Shown here one piece after another: positions 17,870 to 25,805 of a stretch of 64,000 bases of DNA. The notes under the pieces were generated by a model. It worked only from the letters and a program-made list of their open reading frames with translations, was not told the origin of the DNA and made no database searches. The DNA comes from DASRFA01 sp035651755 (GTDB lineage: Bacteria > Desulfobacterota > Binatia > UBA12015), in assembly GCA_035651755.1 (NCBI GenBank), contig DASRFA010000040.1, positions 1 to 64,000 of the forward strand. The letters run 5' to 3'. Each line of letters opens with the position of its first letter. Position 1 is the stretch's first letter. Position numbers and translations under genes: made by a program.

Positions 17870-18838
17870 ATGAGTGACACTGCGCCGGAACAGCGTTCCC
17901 CGGAGCTCCCGACCCTCGACCGTGACGAGCATCGACCGAAGGTCCGGGTGCGCCCGCGTGCAGCTCGGCGGAAGGTCTCGGGCGCGGCGATCGATCCGGA
18001 GGCGTGGCCGACGCGCGCGTTCCTCGCGCTCGCCGACGTGCTCGGTCGATACCACCGGCACCGCGTCGTCCACCTCGACCGTCTCGGTCGGCTGCTCCGC
18101 TCCGGCCGGCGCGTCATCCTCGTCGGCAATCACGCGCTCGACATCGTCGATCCGCTCCTCCTCCTCGCGACCGTGTTCCGGAAGCTCCACCGCGTGCCCC
18201 GCTTCATCGGCCACGAGAACGGCTGGTTCCGTGTTCCCGTGCTGCGCGACATCTCGGAGCGATTCCAGGTGATCCCGTCGCGCCGGCCGGAGGAGGCGGT
18301 GGCGGCGCTCCGTCGCGACGGGTTCCTGATGCTGTATCCCGGCGCGATCCGCGAAGCCGGAATGCGGAGCTACCGCGACGAGCCCTACCGCCTGAAGTGG
18401 GAGGGGCGCACGGGCGCGATCCGCCTCGCGCTCGACGCCGACGCGGAGATCGTCTTCGTCGCCGCGCTCGGAGCCGACGAGGCCTACTACCAGTCGATCG
18501 TGCCGACGCCCGAGGCGCTGATCGGCCTCATCAACGCCGGCGACGGCGAGCGTTACCGCGGAATGCGGCTCTCGTTCGGCCTTCTCGGCCTCCACCTCGT
18601 CCCCGGTGTCCTGCCGCTCCCGGTTCGCTTGACGCACGTCATCGCGGAGCCGCTCGACCTCGGGGACCGCGAGCGCGCGCGTCGCGACCCGGACGCGCTC
18701 GCGGCGCTCCACGAGCGCGTGTGGGGCGAGTGCCAGCACTTCCTCGACCGGGTCGTGGCGGGACGCGCCCGCTACTCCGATCGCGTCGACCGCTCGATCC
18801 GCGCGGCCGAGCAGCTCCTCCAGGGGCTCGGTCTCTGA
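17870..18838 (+). CDS. PlsC/LPLAT-family acyltransferase
   Basis: 322 residues. Family members transfer acyl groups from acyl-CoA or acyl-ACP to a lysophospholipid, glycerolipid or related acceptor at the membrane. Motif I appears as VGNHALDIVDP (Asn87-His88, Asp94), slightly longer than the usual NHxxxxD. GHENGWFRVPVLRDI and the glycine-rich LMLYPGAIREAG follow, as in the MGAT/DAGAT-like branch. The first 40 residues are basic and polar. It starts a rightward operon with a cNMP-patatin phospholipase and a chalcone-isomerase-like protein (spacings 19 and -4 bases). This suggests joint lipid remodelling, but the substrate is unknown. Confidence 0.85.
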   Translation: MSDTAPEQRSPELPTLDRDEHRPKVRVRPRAARRKVSGAAIDPEAWPTRAFLALADVLGRYHRHRVVHLDRLGRLLRSGRRVILVGNHALDIVDPLLLLATVFRKLHRVPRFIGHENGWFRVPVLRDISERFQVIPSRRPEEAVAALRRDGFLMLYPGAIREAGMRSYRDEPYRLKWEGRTGAIRLALDADAEIVFVAALGADEAYYQSIVPTPEALIGLINAGDGERYRGMRLSFGLLGLHLVPGVLPLPVRLTHVIAEPLDLGDRERARRDPDALAALHERVWGECQHFLDRVVAGRARYSDRVDRSIRAAEQLLQGLGL

Positions 18839-18857
18839 CGCCAGGGACGGCCGCGAC

Positions 18858-20705
18858 GTGTTGAGCCCGGTCGGCCAGCAGGCCCTGTTCACGCTTCCGG
18901 CGCTGCGCGGCCTGGGCGAGGTCGAGCGGCGTCAGGTGGCCGAGCTCGTCGAGGAGATCGCGCTCCAGAAGGACGACGTCGTCTACCGCGCGGGCGACGT
19001 CGCGGACGCCCTCTACGTGGTCGCCGCCGGCGCGGTCGACGTTCTCGACGGCGCGGACGCGATCGCCCGCTACGGCCCCGGCGAGGTGTTCGGCGAGTCG
19101 GTCTTCGCCGGCGAGCCGCGCGCTGTGACGACGCGCGTCGCGCTCGACGCGCGTCTCCTCGTCTTGTCGCGCGAAGGGCTCGCTCGGCTGCTGGAGATCC
19201 ACCCGTCGCTCCACGAGCACGTCGCGGCCGCGCTGATGCGGCGTCTGAAGGACGCGGTCCGCGTCATGCTGCGCGCTCCGAATGCCCCGACGAGCGAGGT
19301 GGTCGCGATCGAGGGCTGGAGCTCGGACGCCGCGAGAGCGGATTTCGCGCTCGCTCTCGCGGGCGCGCTCGAGCGCGAGCTCGGCCGCGAGGTCGCGATC
19401 GTCACGATCACGTCCCGGAGCCACCGATCCGACGCGCCCACGCGGCCGGATCGCCCGGACGGCGTCGTCGTCGGAGAGGTCGCGGAGGGCGGCGCCCTTC
19501 GGGAGCGAATCGCCTCCGAGCTCGCCGGGCTGGCCGGCCGGGTGCCCGTCGTGCTCGCCGCGGTCGACGAGTCGCTGGCGGAGCTGGCGCCCGAGGTCTC
19601 GCGGCTCGCCGATGCCGTCGTCGCCCGCAGCGGCGGAGCTCGGTCGCCGACCGTCGACGGGGCGAGCGCGCGGCGCCGCGTCGCGCTGGTACACGACCGC
19701 CGCGACGGAGCGGGCCCGGCGCTTTCGGCGATCGGGATCGTGTCGCTGCCGGTCGACGACGTCGGACGCGACCGCGCGCTGGGACGCCTCGCGCGCCACC
19801 TCACGCACCGCAGCGTCGGCGTCGCGCTCGGGAGCGGAGCCGCCTGGGGCCTCGCGCACATCGGCGTGCTCGACGTCTTCGAGCGCGAGGGCGTTCCGAT
19901 CGACGTTCTCGCGGGCGCGAGCATGGGCGCGATCGTCGGAGCGCATTACGCGCTCGGCTTCTCGCCCGCCGAGCTCGAGGACATCGCGACCCGCGTGCGC
20001 GACATCCCGGGGGTCATGCGGATCCTGCCGCGCCTCCTCTACCTCGCGGTCGACTTCAACGTGTCGCGGCCGGGGCTCTTCGCCGGCGAGCACTTCCAGC
20101 GCGTCCTCGAGTCGCTGGCCCCGATCCGCGGTCACACGTTCGCCGACCTCGCGATCCCGTTCCGCGCGACCGCGACCGACATCGAGACCGGCGCCCGCGT
20201 CGAGCTCGGCGATGGGGACCTGAGCGACGCGATGCGCGCGAGCTTCTCGGCCCCGTGGGTGTTCTCGCCGTTCCGGATCGGCGAGCGCGTCCTGATCGAC
20301 GGCGGCATGAGCGATCCGGTCCCCGCCCAGACGGTGCGCGCGATGGGCGCGGACCTGGTGATCGGCGTGAACGCCGTGCCGCCGGTGTACCCGTCCGCGC
20401 AGAACCCGCTCGAGGCCGCGCTGCGCGCGCTCGGTCGGATGAACCCGGTCGCCGCGCGCAATGGCGCGCGCCTCCCGAACAGCTTCGACGTCGTCGTGCG
20501 CACGCTGCAGATCATGCAGCACGAGCTGGGAAACGTCCGCGCCGCCGAGGCCGATCTGCTGATCCATCCCGACCTGCGCGACTACTGGGTGCTCGAGTTC
20601 TGGCGTGCGGCCGAGATGATCGAGCAGGGGCGGCGTGCGGCCGAGGCGAAGCTGCCCGAGATCCGCGCCAAGCTGACGGCGCTCCGCGGAAAGGTGTCGC
20701 GATGA
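18858..20705 (+). CDS. Patatin-like phospholipase with N-terminal cyclic-nucleotide-binding domain (NTE family)
   Basis: 615 residues, GTG start 18858 with GGGACGG upstream. Residues about 10-125 form a cNMP-binding domain (VYRAGDVADALYVVAAGAVDVL...GPGEVFGESVFAGEPRAVTTRVA). A middle region of about 200 residues follows. The patatin domain starts at about 325: an oxyanion-type loop GSGAAWGLAHIG, the nucleophile elbow GASMG (Ser355) and the dyad Asp in LIDGGMSDPVP (Asp481). Relatives are serine lysophospholipases or neuropathy-target-esterase-like enzymes that may be gated by cyclic nucleotide. The gene lies 19 bases after the acyltransferase and overlaps the next gene by ATGA. This pairs an acylating and a deacylating enzyme in one operon. 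Confidence 0.9.
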   Translation: MLSPVGQQALFTLPALRGLGEVERRQVAELVEEIALQKDDVVYRAGDVADALYVVAAGAVDVLDGADAIARYGPGEVFGESVFAGEPRAVTTRVALDARLLVLSREGLARLLEIHPSLHEHVAAALMRRLKDAVRVMLRAPNAPTSEVVAIEGWSSDAARADFALALAGALERELGREVAIVTITSRSHRSDAPTRPDRPDGVVVGEVAEGGALRERIASELAGLAGRVPVVLAAVDESLAELAPEVSRLADAVVARSGGARSPTVDGASARRRVALVHDRRDGAGPALSAIGIVSLPVDDVGRDRALGRLARHLTHRSVGVALGSGAAWGLAHIGVLDVFEREGVPIDVLAGASMGAIVGAHYALGFSPAELEDIATRVRDIPGVMRILPRLLYLAVDFNVSRPGLFAGEHFQRVLESLAPIRGHTFADLAIPFRATATDIETGARVELGDGDLSDAMRASFSAPWVFSPFRIGERVLIDGGMSDPVPAQTVRAMGADLVIGVNAVPPVYPSAQNPLEAALRALGRMNPVAARNGARLPNSFDVVVRTLQIMQHELGNVRAAEADLLIHPDLRDYWVLEFWRAAEMIEQGRRAAEAKLPEIRAKLTALRGKVSR

Positions 20706-21265
20706 CGACGCGTGCGGTGATCGGGGCCGTCCTCGCTGCGGTGGTGATCGGGCTCCTCCCGGTCGCGTCTGCGCGATCGGCGACGCTCGCCGGCGTCGAG
20801 ATGCCGGACACCGTCGTCGTCGACGGCACGACGCTCGTCCTGAACGGCATGGGCCTCCGGCAGGCGTTTCTCGTGAAGGCGTACGTCGGCGCGCTCTACC
20901 TGGAGAAGCGCACGAGCGATCCTCGGGTCGTCCTCGACTCGCGCGCGCCGAAGCAGGTCGTGCTCGCGTTCCTGCGCGACATCGACCGCGGGAGGCTCTC
21001 GTCGGGCTGGGCGGACGCGCTCCGGAAGAGCGGCGGAAAGGCGATGGAGCCGTCGATCGCGCAGTTCACGTCGCTCATCGAAGACGTGAACAAGGGCGAT
21101 ACGATGTCGTTCACGTGGCGCCCCGGCGTCGGGGTCGAGGTCGCGACCCGGGGCCAGGTTCGCGGCTCCGTCGCCGGCGACGACTTCGCTCGAGCGCTCT
21201 TCGGGCTCTGGTTCGGACCGAAGCCGGGCGACCCGGATCTGAAGAAAGGCATGCTCGGGAAGTGA
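20702..21265 (+). CDS. Exported chalcone-isomerase-like protein
   Basis: 187 residues with a signal peptide (MTTRAVIGAVLAAVVIGLLPVASA). The fold family is recognised from GVEMPDTVVVDGTTLVLNGMGLRQAFLVKAYVGALYL, the opening strands of bacterial chalcone-isomerase-like proteins, and from the C-terminal FARALFGLWFGPKPGD. Bacterial members are periplasmic, usually lack the plant catalytic residues and are thought to bind fatty acids or lipids. The ATG overlaps the patatin stop (ATGA), so expression is coupled. A role in handling lipids or fatty acids released by the phospholipase is a reasonable inference. Confidence 0.85.
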   Translation: MTTRAVIGAVLAAVVIGLLPVASARSATLAGVEMPDTVVVDGTTLVLNGMGLRQAFLVKAYVGALYLEKRTSDPRVVLDSRAPKQVVLAFLRDIDRGRLSSGWADALRKSGGKAMEPSIAQFTSLIEDVNKGDTMSFTWRPGVGVEVATRGQVRGSVAGDDFARALFGLWFGPKPGDPDLKKGMLGK

Positions 21266-21279
21266 GCGCCGGGCCACGC

Positions 21280-23010
21280 CTACGTGCCGCCCGCGACGGC
21301 GTGCAGCGACCCGAGGACGTCGTGGATGGATCGGGTCCGGTCGACCCCGCCGACGAGCGCAGCGAGCCCTCCCGCGCGTAGGACCTCTCGCACGGTGGCG
21401 TGCGCCTCGACGATCCGGAGCTCGACGCCGCCGGCGGCGACCTCCTTCACGAGCCCCGTGAGCATGAGCGCGCCGGTCACGTCCAGGACCGGCGACGACG
21501 AGAGGTCGAGCACGAGGGCTCGCGGCCGCGCGGGCGCCTCTCTCAGCCTTCGTCGGAGCTCGTCGCGGACGTGCTCGGCGTTGAAGTAGAGGATCGACGC
21601 CTCGACGCGGACGAGCACGACGTCCCGAAGCGGCTCGTTGTCGGGATGCCTCTCGATGTCGGAATAGCGCTTCGTGCCCGGGATGCGGCCGAGCAGCGCG
21701 ACGTGCGGCCGCATGCCGGCGCGCAGGAGCATCGCCAGCGACACGATGGCCGCGAGCAGCACGCCCTTCAGGATGCCGAGGAAGAGGACCCCGACGAGCG
21801 CCACCATCGCGATCCCGAACTCGGCGCGGCTCACGGTCCAGAGGCGCCGGAGCGCGGGGACGTCGATGAGGCCTTTCACGGCGACGAGGACGATCGCAGC
21901 GAGCACGACCGTCGGAAGGTTGCGCAAGAGGTCCGTCAAGAACAGGAGGCACACGGCGATCGCCGCGGACGCGAAGACGAGCGCGAGCGGCGTCTTCGCG
22001 CCCGCTTGATCGTTCACCGACGACTGCGAGAGCCCGCCTGCGACGGGGTATGCCTGACCGAACGCGGCCGCGAAGTTCGCCGCCCCGAGCGCGAGCAGCT
22101 CCTGCCTGGGATCGATCTCGTCGCCGTACCTCTGCGCGAGCGTCCGCGCCGCGGAGACGCTTTCGACGTACGCGAGCAGGAGGCAGGCGAACGCGAGCGG
22201 GATGACGCCGTCCACCTCCCTCGGCCGGAGATCCGGGAGATGCCACGCCGGAAGGCCCGACGGCAGATCGCCGACGATCTTGAACCCGAGGACGCCGAGC
22301 GACGTCGTCGACAGGAGGACGATCGACGTCGCGACGACGGCGAGCGCGACCGGTCGGCCCGGAAACAGCCTGTCGCCGGCGATCAGGAGCGCGATCGCCG
22401 CGACGCCGAACGCGAGCACGTATCCGTTGGTCGCGGGCAGCTGGTGCGCCAGGACGGCGGCGCGCTCGAAGAAGCCGTCGCCGCCCCCCGGAACACCGAA
22501 CAGCTTCGGAAGCTGCGTCATGGCGATCGTGAGCGCCGCGCCGGCCTTGAACCCGAGAAGATTCGTCTCGCTGATGAACGCGACGAGCGAGCTCGCGCGC
22601 AGAAGCCACGCGGCGAAGCTCATCCCGGCGAAGACGAGCGCGGCGAGCGAAGCGACGTCGACCGCGCGGTGCGCGTCGCCCCCGGCCATGCCGGCGATGC
22701 TCGCGCCGACGAGCATGGAGATGGCCGAGGTGGGGCCGATCGCGAGCTGGCGCGACGAGCCCAGGAGCGCGTAGGCGAGGCCGCCGACGAGATAGCAGTA
22801 GATGCCGTGCTCGGGCGGCAGCCCCGCGAGCGTCGCGTAGGCGAGCGATACCGGGATGGCGTAGGCCGCGAGGGTGACGCCGGCTACGGCGTCGGAGGCG
22901 AGCCACGCGGGCCGATACTCGCCCAGCCACTGCGCGGGTGGAAACGCTGCCCGCCATCCGCCGCCGGCGGCCCCTTCGGCCGCTTCGCGCTCGCCCGACA
23001 CCGACGACAT
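21280..23010 (-). CDS. SulP-family anion transporter with STAS domain
   Basis: About 576 residues from ATG 23010. In-frame ATG 23034 and longer starts are possible, and no start has a strong Shine-Dalgarno. The N-terminal two thirds are membrane helices with the SulP signature (DAVAGVTLAAYAIPVSLAYATLAGLPPEHGIYCYLVG, then GPTSAISMLVG). The C-terminal 120 residues form a STAS domain (ALVLDLSSSPVLDVTGALMLTGL). Members carry sulfate, bicarbonate, chloride or dicarboxylates across the inner membrane by proton or sodium coupling. The substrate cannot be told from sequence. It is divergent from a small winged-helix-like gene, with a promoter region of about 100 bases between them. Confidence 0.9.
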   Translation of the reverse strand: MSSVSGEREAAEGAAGGGWRAAFPPAQWLGEYRPAWLASDAVAGVTLAAYAIPVSLAYATLAGLPPEHGIYCYLVGGLAYALLGSSRQLAIGPTSAISMLVGASIAGMAGGDAHRAVDVASLAALVFAGMSFAAWLLRASSLVAFISETNLLGFKAGAALTIAMTQLPKLFGVPGGGDGFFERAAVLAHQLPATNGYVLAFGVAAIALLIAGDRLFPGRPVALAVVATSIVLLSTTSLGVLGFKIVGDLPSGLPAWHLPDLRPREVDGVIPLAFACLLLAYVESVSAARTLAQRYGDEIDPRQELLALGAANFAAAFGQAYPVAGGLSQSSVNDQAGAKTPLALVFASAAIAVCLLFLTDLLRNLPTVVLAAIVLVAVKGLIDVPALRRLWTVSRAEFGIAMVALVGVLFLGILKGVLLAAIVSLAMLLRAGMRPHVALLGRIPGTKRYSDIERHPDNEPLRDVVLVRVEASILYFNAEHVRDELRRRLREAPARPRALVLDLSSSPVLDVTGALMLTGLVKEVAAGGVELRIVEAHATVREVLRAGGLAALVGGVDRTRSIHDVLGSLHAVAGGT

Positions 23011-23111
23011 GTCCGCCCCGACGATCGCGCCCATATGACACATCGCACGTCGCGATTCGATCGATCCGTGGACTCGCGTCGTCCGAGCGCCCGGCATAGC
23101 CTCGGCGCACG

Positions 23112-23372
23112 GTGTTCGACGTCGTCGAGAGCCTGGTCCTCGATCTGCTCGAGTGGATCGGTCCGCATCCGCGGCCCTACGACGAGGTGATGGAGGCTTG
23201 GCGCACGTCGTGCCCGCGCCTGCCCGTCTGGGAGGAGGCGAGCGACCGCGGCTTCGTGGCGCGCGAGCGGAACGATCGCGGTGGCTTCGTCGTCGCGGTC
23301 ACGCCGCGCGGGCGCCGCTTCCTCGCGGTGCACCGGCGCGACGTCTCACGGATCTCCGACGGGCGGCCGTAG
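23112..23372 (+). CDS. Small conserved protein, winged-helix-like
   Basis: 86 residues, GTG start 23112. The pattern ESLVLDLLEWIGPHPRPYDEVMEAWRTSCPRLPVWEEASDRGFV followed by VAVTPRGRRFLAVHR is compact. It looks like a winged-helix domain of the kind found in short uncharacterised bacterial proteins. No catalytic motif is visible. Its 3' end overlaps the convergent deazaflavin-type oxidoreductase gene by 27 bases. Possible DNA binding is inference from predicted shape only. Confidence 0.6.
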   Translation: MFDVVESLVLDLLEWIGPHPRPYDEVMEAWRTSCPRLPVWEEASDRGFVARERNDRGGFVVAVTPRGRRFLAVHRRDVSRISDGRP

Positions 23373-23849
23373 CGCGGCGTCGTCGAGCCGCATGACCACG
23401 AGCGGCCGCGGGGCGACGAGCAGCCAGGTGATCGCCGCGTAGACCGGCCGAAGGACCGTCCAGAGGATCGCCTGCACGATCGCGATCGGCATCGACAAGA
23501 GGAACGGATCGCGGCGCAGGAGCTCGCGCTTCCGCTCGCGATCATCCACCACCTCGGCGCGCGCGCTTCGCCTGTTCCCGTGACAGGTCACCTCGACGCG
23601 CGGATCCGCGATCAGGTTCCGGATCCAGTCGGCGCGGCGGCCATAGCCGGACAGCACGACCACCCGGTCGCCGATGCGCCGGCACGGCAGCAGAACTTCG
23701 CGGGGCAGACCGGTCCGGCGGCCGCGCGTCGTGAGGAGGACCCAGTCGGGCGCGCGCTCGAAGTAGCGCCGGAAGCGGCCGACGAACGCCCGCTGCGGCC
23801 GGCTCCACAGCGGCGTCAAGAAGTGAAGAGTGCCTCGCTCTCGAGCCAT
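23346..23849 (-). CDS. Nitroreductase / deazaflavin-dependent (DDN-like) oxidoreductase
   Basis: 167 residues from ATG 23849, with AGGAGG five bases upstream. The split-barrel FDOR pattern is present: DWVLLTTRGRRTGLPREVLLP (the GRRTG turn), then RVVVLSGYGRRADWIRNLIADPRVEV, then the NRR...EVVDD strand. Such proteins bind F420 or a flavin and reduce quinones, unsaturated lipids or nitro compounds. The C-terminal 40 residues contain a hydrophobic stretch (FLLSMPIAIVQAILWTVL) that may sit at the membrane. The gene is divergent from a PPOX-family flavoprotein at 23940. Cofactor choice cannot be settled here. Confidence 0.8.
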   Translation of the reverse strand: MARERGTLHFLTPLWSRPQRAFVGRFRRYFERAPDWVLLTTRGRRTGLPREVLLPCRRIGDRVVVLSGYGRRADWIRNLIADPRVEVTCHGNRRSARAEVVDDRERKRELLRRDPFLLSMPIAIVQAILWTVLRPVYAAITWLLVAPRPLVVMRLDDAALRPPVGDP

Positions 23850-23939
23850 TCGACCTCCTGGATCCAGAAGATTCGCCTCCGACGCAACCCGAAGCGTCCC
23901 TTCTCGACTTTCGCGACCGCGTGATCCATCGTGCAAGCG

Positions 23940-24341
23940 ATGAGCGTTGCCGTATCCCTCGACTCGCTGCGCGCCGCGCTCGAGGAGCGACCGCCGAGCG
24001 CCTACCTCTTGACGGTGGGTGACGACGGCCGGCCGCATGCGGTGCACGTCTCCGTGCGCTGGGAAGGCGACGTCCTGGTCGCCGAGGTCGGCAAGCGGAG
24101 CGCGGCGAACGCGCTCGCTCGCCCCGCGGTGTCGCTCGTCTATCCCCTGCGGACGCCCGACGACTACAGCCTGATCGTCGACGGCACGGCGACCGCGGCG
24201 ACGGGCGCGAGCGCGCCGCAGCTGCGGATCGCAGCCGCGAGGGCCGTCCTCCACCGGCCGGCGGCGGCGCCGGATCCGGCGGCGTCCTGCGCCGCGGACT
24301 GCGTGCCGCTGGTTCCGCCGTCGGGTCGCGGCCCAGGGTGA
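23940..24341 (+). CDS. Pyridoxamine 5'-phosphate oxidase-family (FMN/F420 split-barrel) protein
   Basis: 133 residues from ATG 23940; a GTG at 23931 is possible. The N-terminal 90 residues fit the PPOX split barrel: AYLLTVGDDGRPHAVHVSVRWEGDVLVAEVG, then ANALARPAVSLVYP. The C-terminal 40 residues are Ala/Pro/Cys-rich and not family-like, so the end may have shifted frame or diverged. It lies 90 bases from the divergent DDN-like gene, and the two may share a promoter region. The substrate is unknown. Confidence 0.7.
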   Translation: MSVAVSLDSLRAALEERPPSAYLLTVGDDGRPHAVHVSVRWEGDVLVAEVGKRSAANALARPAVSLVYPLRTPDDYSLIVDGTATAATGASAPQLRIAAARAVLHRPAAAPDPAASCAADCVPLVPPSGRGPG

Positions 24342-24363
24342 CGCGTCCGGCGTCGCCGCCGCG

Positions 24364-25056
24364 TTACGAGCGCGGGGTGAACTGGGCGAGGTCGTAGATC
24401 CCGAGCTTCTGCTCGAGCGCGGCGACGGCCGCCACCTTCTTCTCGAACCCGCCTTCGCCGAACAGCTCGTCCTCCCGCGTCTCGAACTTCTCGCCGAGCT
24501 CGGCGTACTCCTTCTCCGACACGATCTTCCGGAACGCGGGGAAAAGCACCGTGTCCTCGCGCGCCTCGTGCGGCGCGTACATGCGGACGTAGGCGTCGAG
24601 CTCGGCCGCGAGCGCGAGGCGAGCCTTCTCTTCGCCGGGCATTGGCCCGCGCGACATCTCGAGGATGCGGTCGGTCACCGCGTGGCCCGCCTGGTGCTGC
24701 CGCTGCAGCACCTCGACGAGCTCCACCTGGATTCCGGCGCTCCGGAAGCGCGGGAAGAGGTGCTCCTCCTCCAGCCGCTCGTGGTACTGCTCGATGAACT
24801 CGCGCAGAAGCGCGGCGGTCCCGGGCACGACGTCCGCCGGCAGCTCCGCTCCTTTCCGCAAGCGTGCGCTCGCCTCGCCGTAGACGAGCAGGGCGCGCTT
24901 CAGCACTCCGTGCTCGCGCATCAGGTCCTCGGCCGGCGATACCTCTTCCTCGGCCTCGTCGTCCTTCGCGAGCGCGACCCGGTGGTCGCGCAGCATGAGG
25001 AGCGCGCCGACAGCGCCGCCAGCGAGGAGCAGCTTTCGCCGCACGCCGTCGTTCAT
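24364..25056 (-). CDS. Exported hemerythrin/HHE-domain protein
   Basis: 230 residues from ATG 25056. The N-terminus VRRKLLLAGGAVGALL resembles a Tat signal (RRxxL). The mature part is a four-helix HHE domain with DLMREHGVLKRAL, FIEQYHERLEEEHLFPRF, LQRQHQAGHAVTDRIL and YAPHEAREDTVLFPAF. Together these supply the His, Glu and Asp ligands of a non-haem di-iron site. Likely roles are oxygen or NO binding, or iron handling, in the periplasm. The open frame continues upstream of 25056, but that part lacks a signal and looks spurious. The GGAGG motif sits only two bases before the ATG. Confidence 0.85.
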   Translation of the reverse strand: MNDGVRRKLLLAGGAVGALLMLRDHRVALAKDDEAEEEVSPAEDLMREHGVLKRALLVYGEASARLRKGAELPADVVPGTAALLREFIEQYHERLEEEHLFPRFRSAGIQVELVEVLQRQHQAGHAVTDRILEMSRGPMPGEEKARLALAAELDAYVRMYAPHEAREDTVLFPAFRKIVSEKEYAELGEKFETREDELFGEGGFEKKVAAVAALEQKLGIYDLAQFTPRS

Positions 25057-25356
25057 GACCTCCCCGCGTTCTTCCCGATCGTCACGCAGAGCGCATCGCC
25101 GTGACCAGCACTGCGGGGCGGTGGCCTTCCCGCCGCGACCGTCCCCGCCGAGGGCGAGTGCCGCGAGCACGTGCTCGGGTTCCGGCATGGCGATGCGCGC
25201 CAACGCGCTGCCCATCCGCGTCGCGGTCCGACGTGCGGACATGTGGGCCAGGTCGATCCGGAGCGGTGCCCGCGAGCCCGCGACGATCGTGTCGGTGCTG
25301 TTCGGCGAGTAGAACACCATCGCCTCCAGCACGGAACCGCCGGCGGAGCGCGCGCT

Positions 25357-25788
25357 TCAGCAGGCCATTGCCGGCCGCTCGCGAGCGCCCGCCATCAACA
25401 GAAAGAGCGCGAGGCCGATCCCCCAAGCGCCGTTCAGCAGCAGCGCGCCCACGATGATCTTCGGGTCCCAGCCGCCCGCGACCGGCATGCCCTTCAAGGG
25501 GAACACGACGAAGAGCGCGACAGCGCTCGGCCCGATCGCGCCCGCGACGAGCGCGCGCAGCCAGTAGGCGGCCTCCGTCGCGTCGCGGAGGAGCGGCCAG
25601 AGAGCCATGCCCCAGAGCCCGCCGAAGAAGGCGAGCGAGAGGACCGCCGGAACGCCGAGCGGCGGCACGGAATGGAGGTCGTACGGCGCGCGGGGGAAGG
25701 AGCCCGACAGCCAGAACAGCGTGAGAAGGCCCTGGTGGAAGATCAGGGTCGAGACGAATCCCGCGGTGAACGCCTTCAAGAGCGCCAT
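25357..25788 (-). CDS. Small four-helix integral membrane protein
   Basis: 143 residues from ATG 25788, with AAGGGG six bases upstream. Four hydrophobic segments are visible: LLKAFTAGFVSTLIFHQGLL, VPAVLSLAFFGGLWGMALWP, LRALVAGAIGPSAVALFVVF and IIVGALLLNGAWGIGLALFLL. The GVPAVLSLAFFGGLWG core occurs in a conserved family of unknown function. It begins 17 bases after the end of the Lgt-tannase gene on the same strand and is probably co-transcribed with it. No enzymatic motif was seen. Confidence 0.75.
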   Translation of the reverse strand: MALLKAFTAGFVSTLIFHQGLLTLFWLSGSFPRAPYDLHSVPPLGVPAVLSLAFFGGLWGMALWPLLRDATEAAYWLRALVAGAIGPSAVALFVVFPLKGMPVAGGWDPKIIVGALLLNGAWGIGLALFLLMAGARERPAMAC

Positions 25789-25805
25789 GATCGCCCCTTT
25801 GCGTG

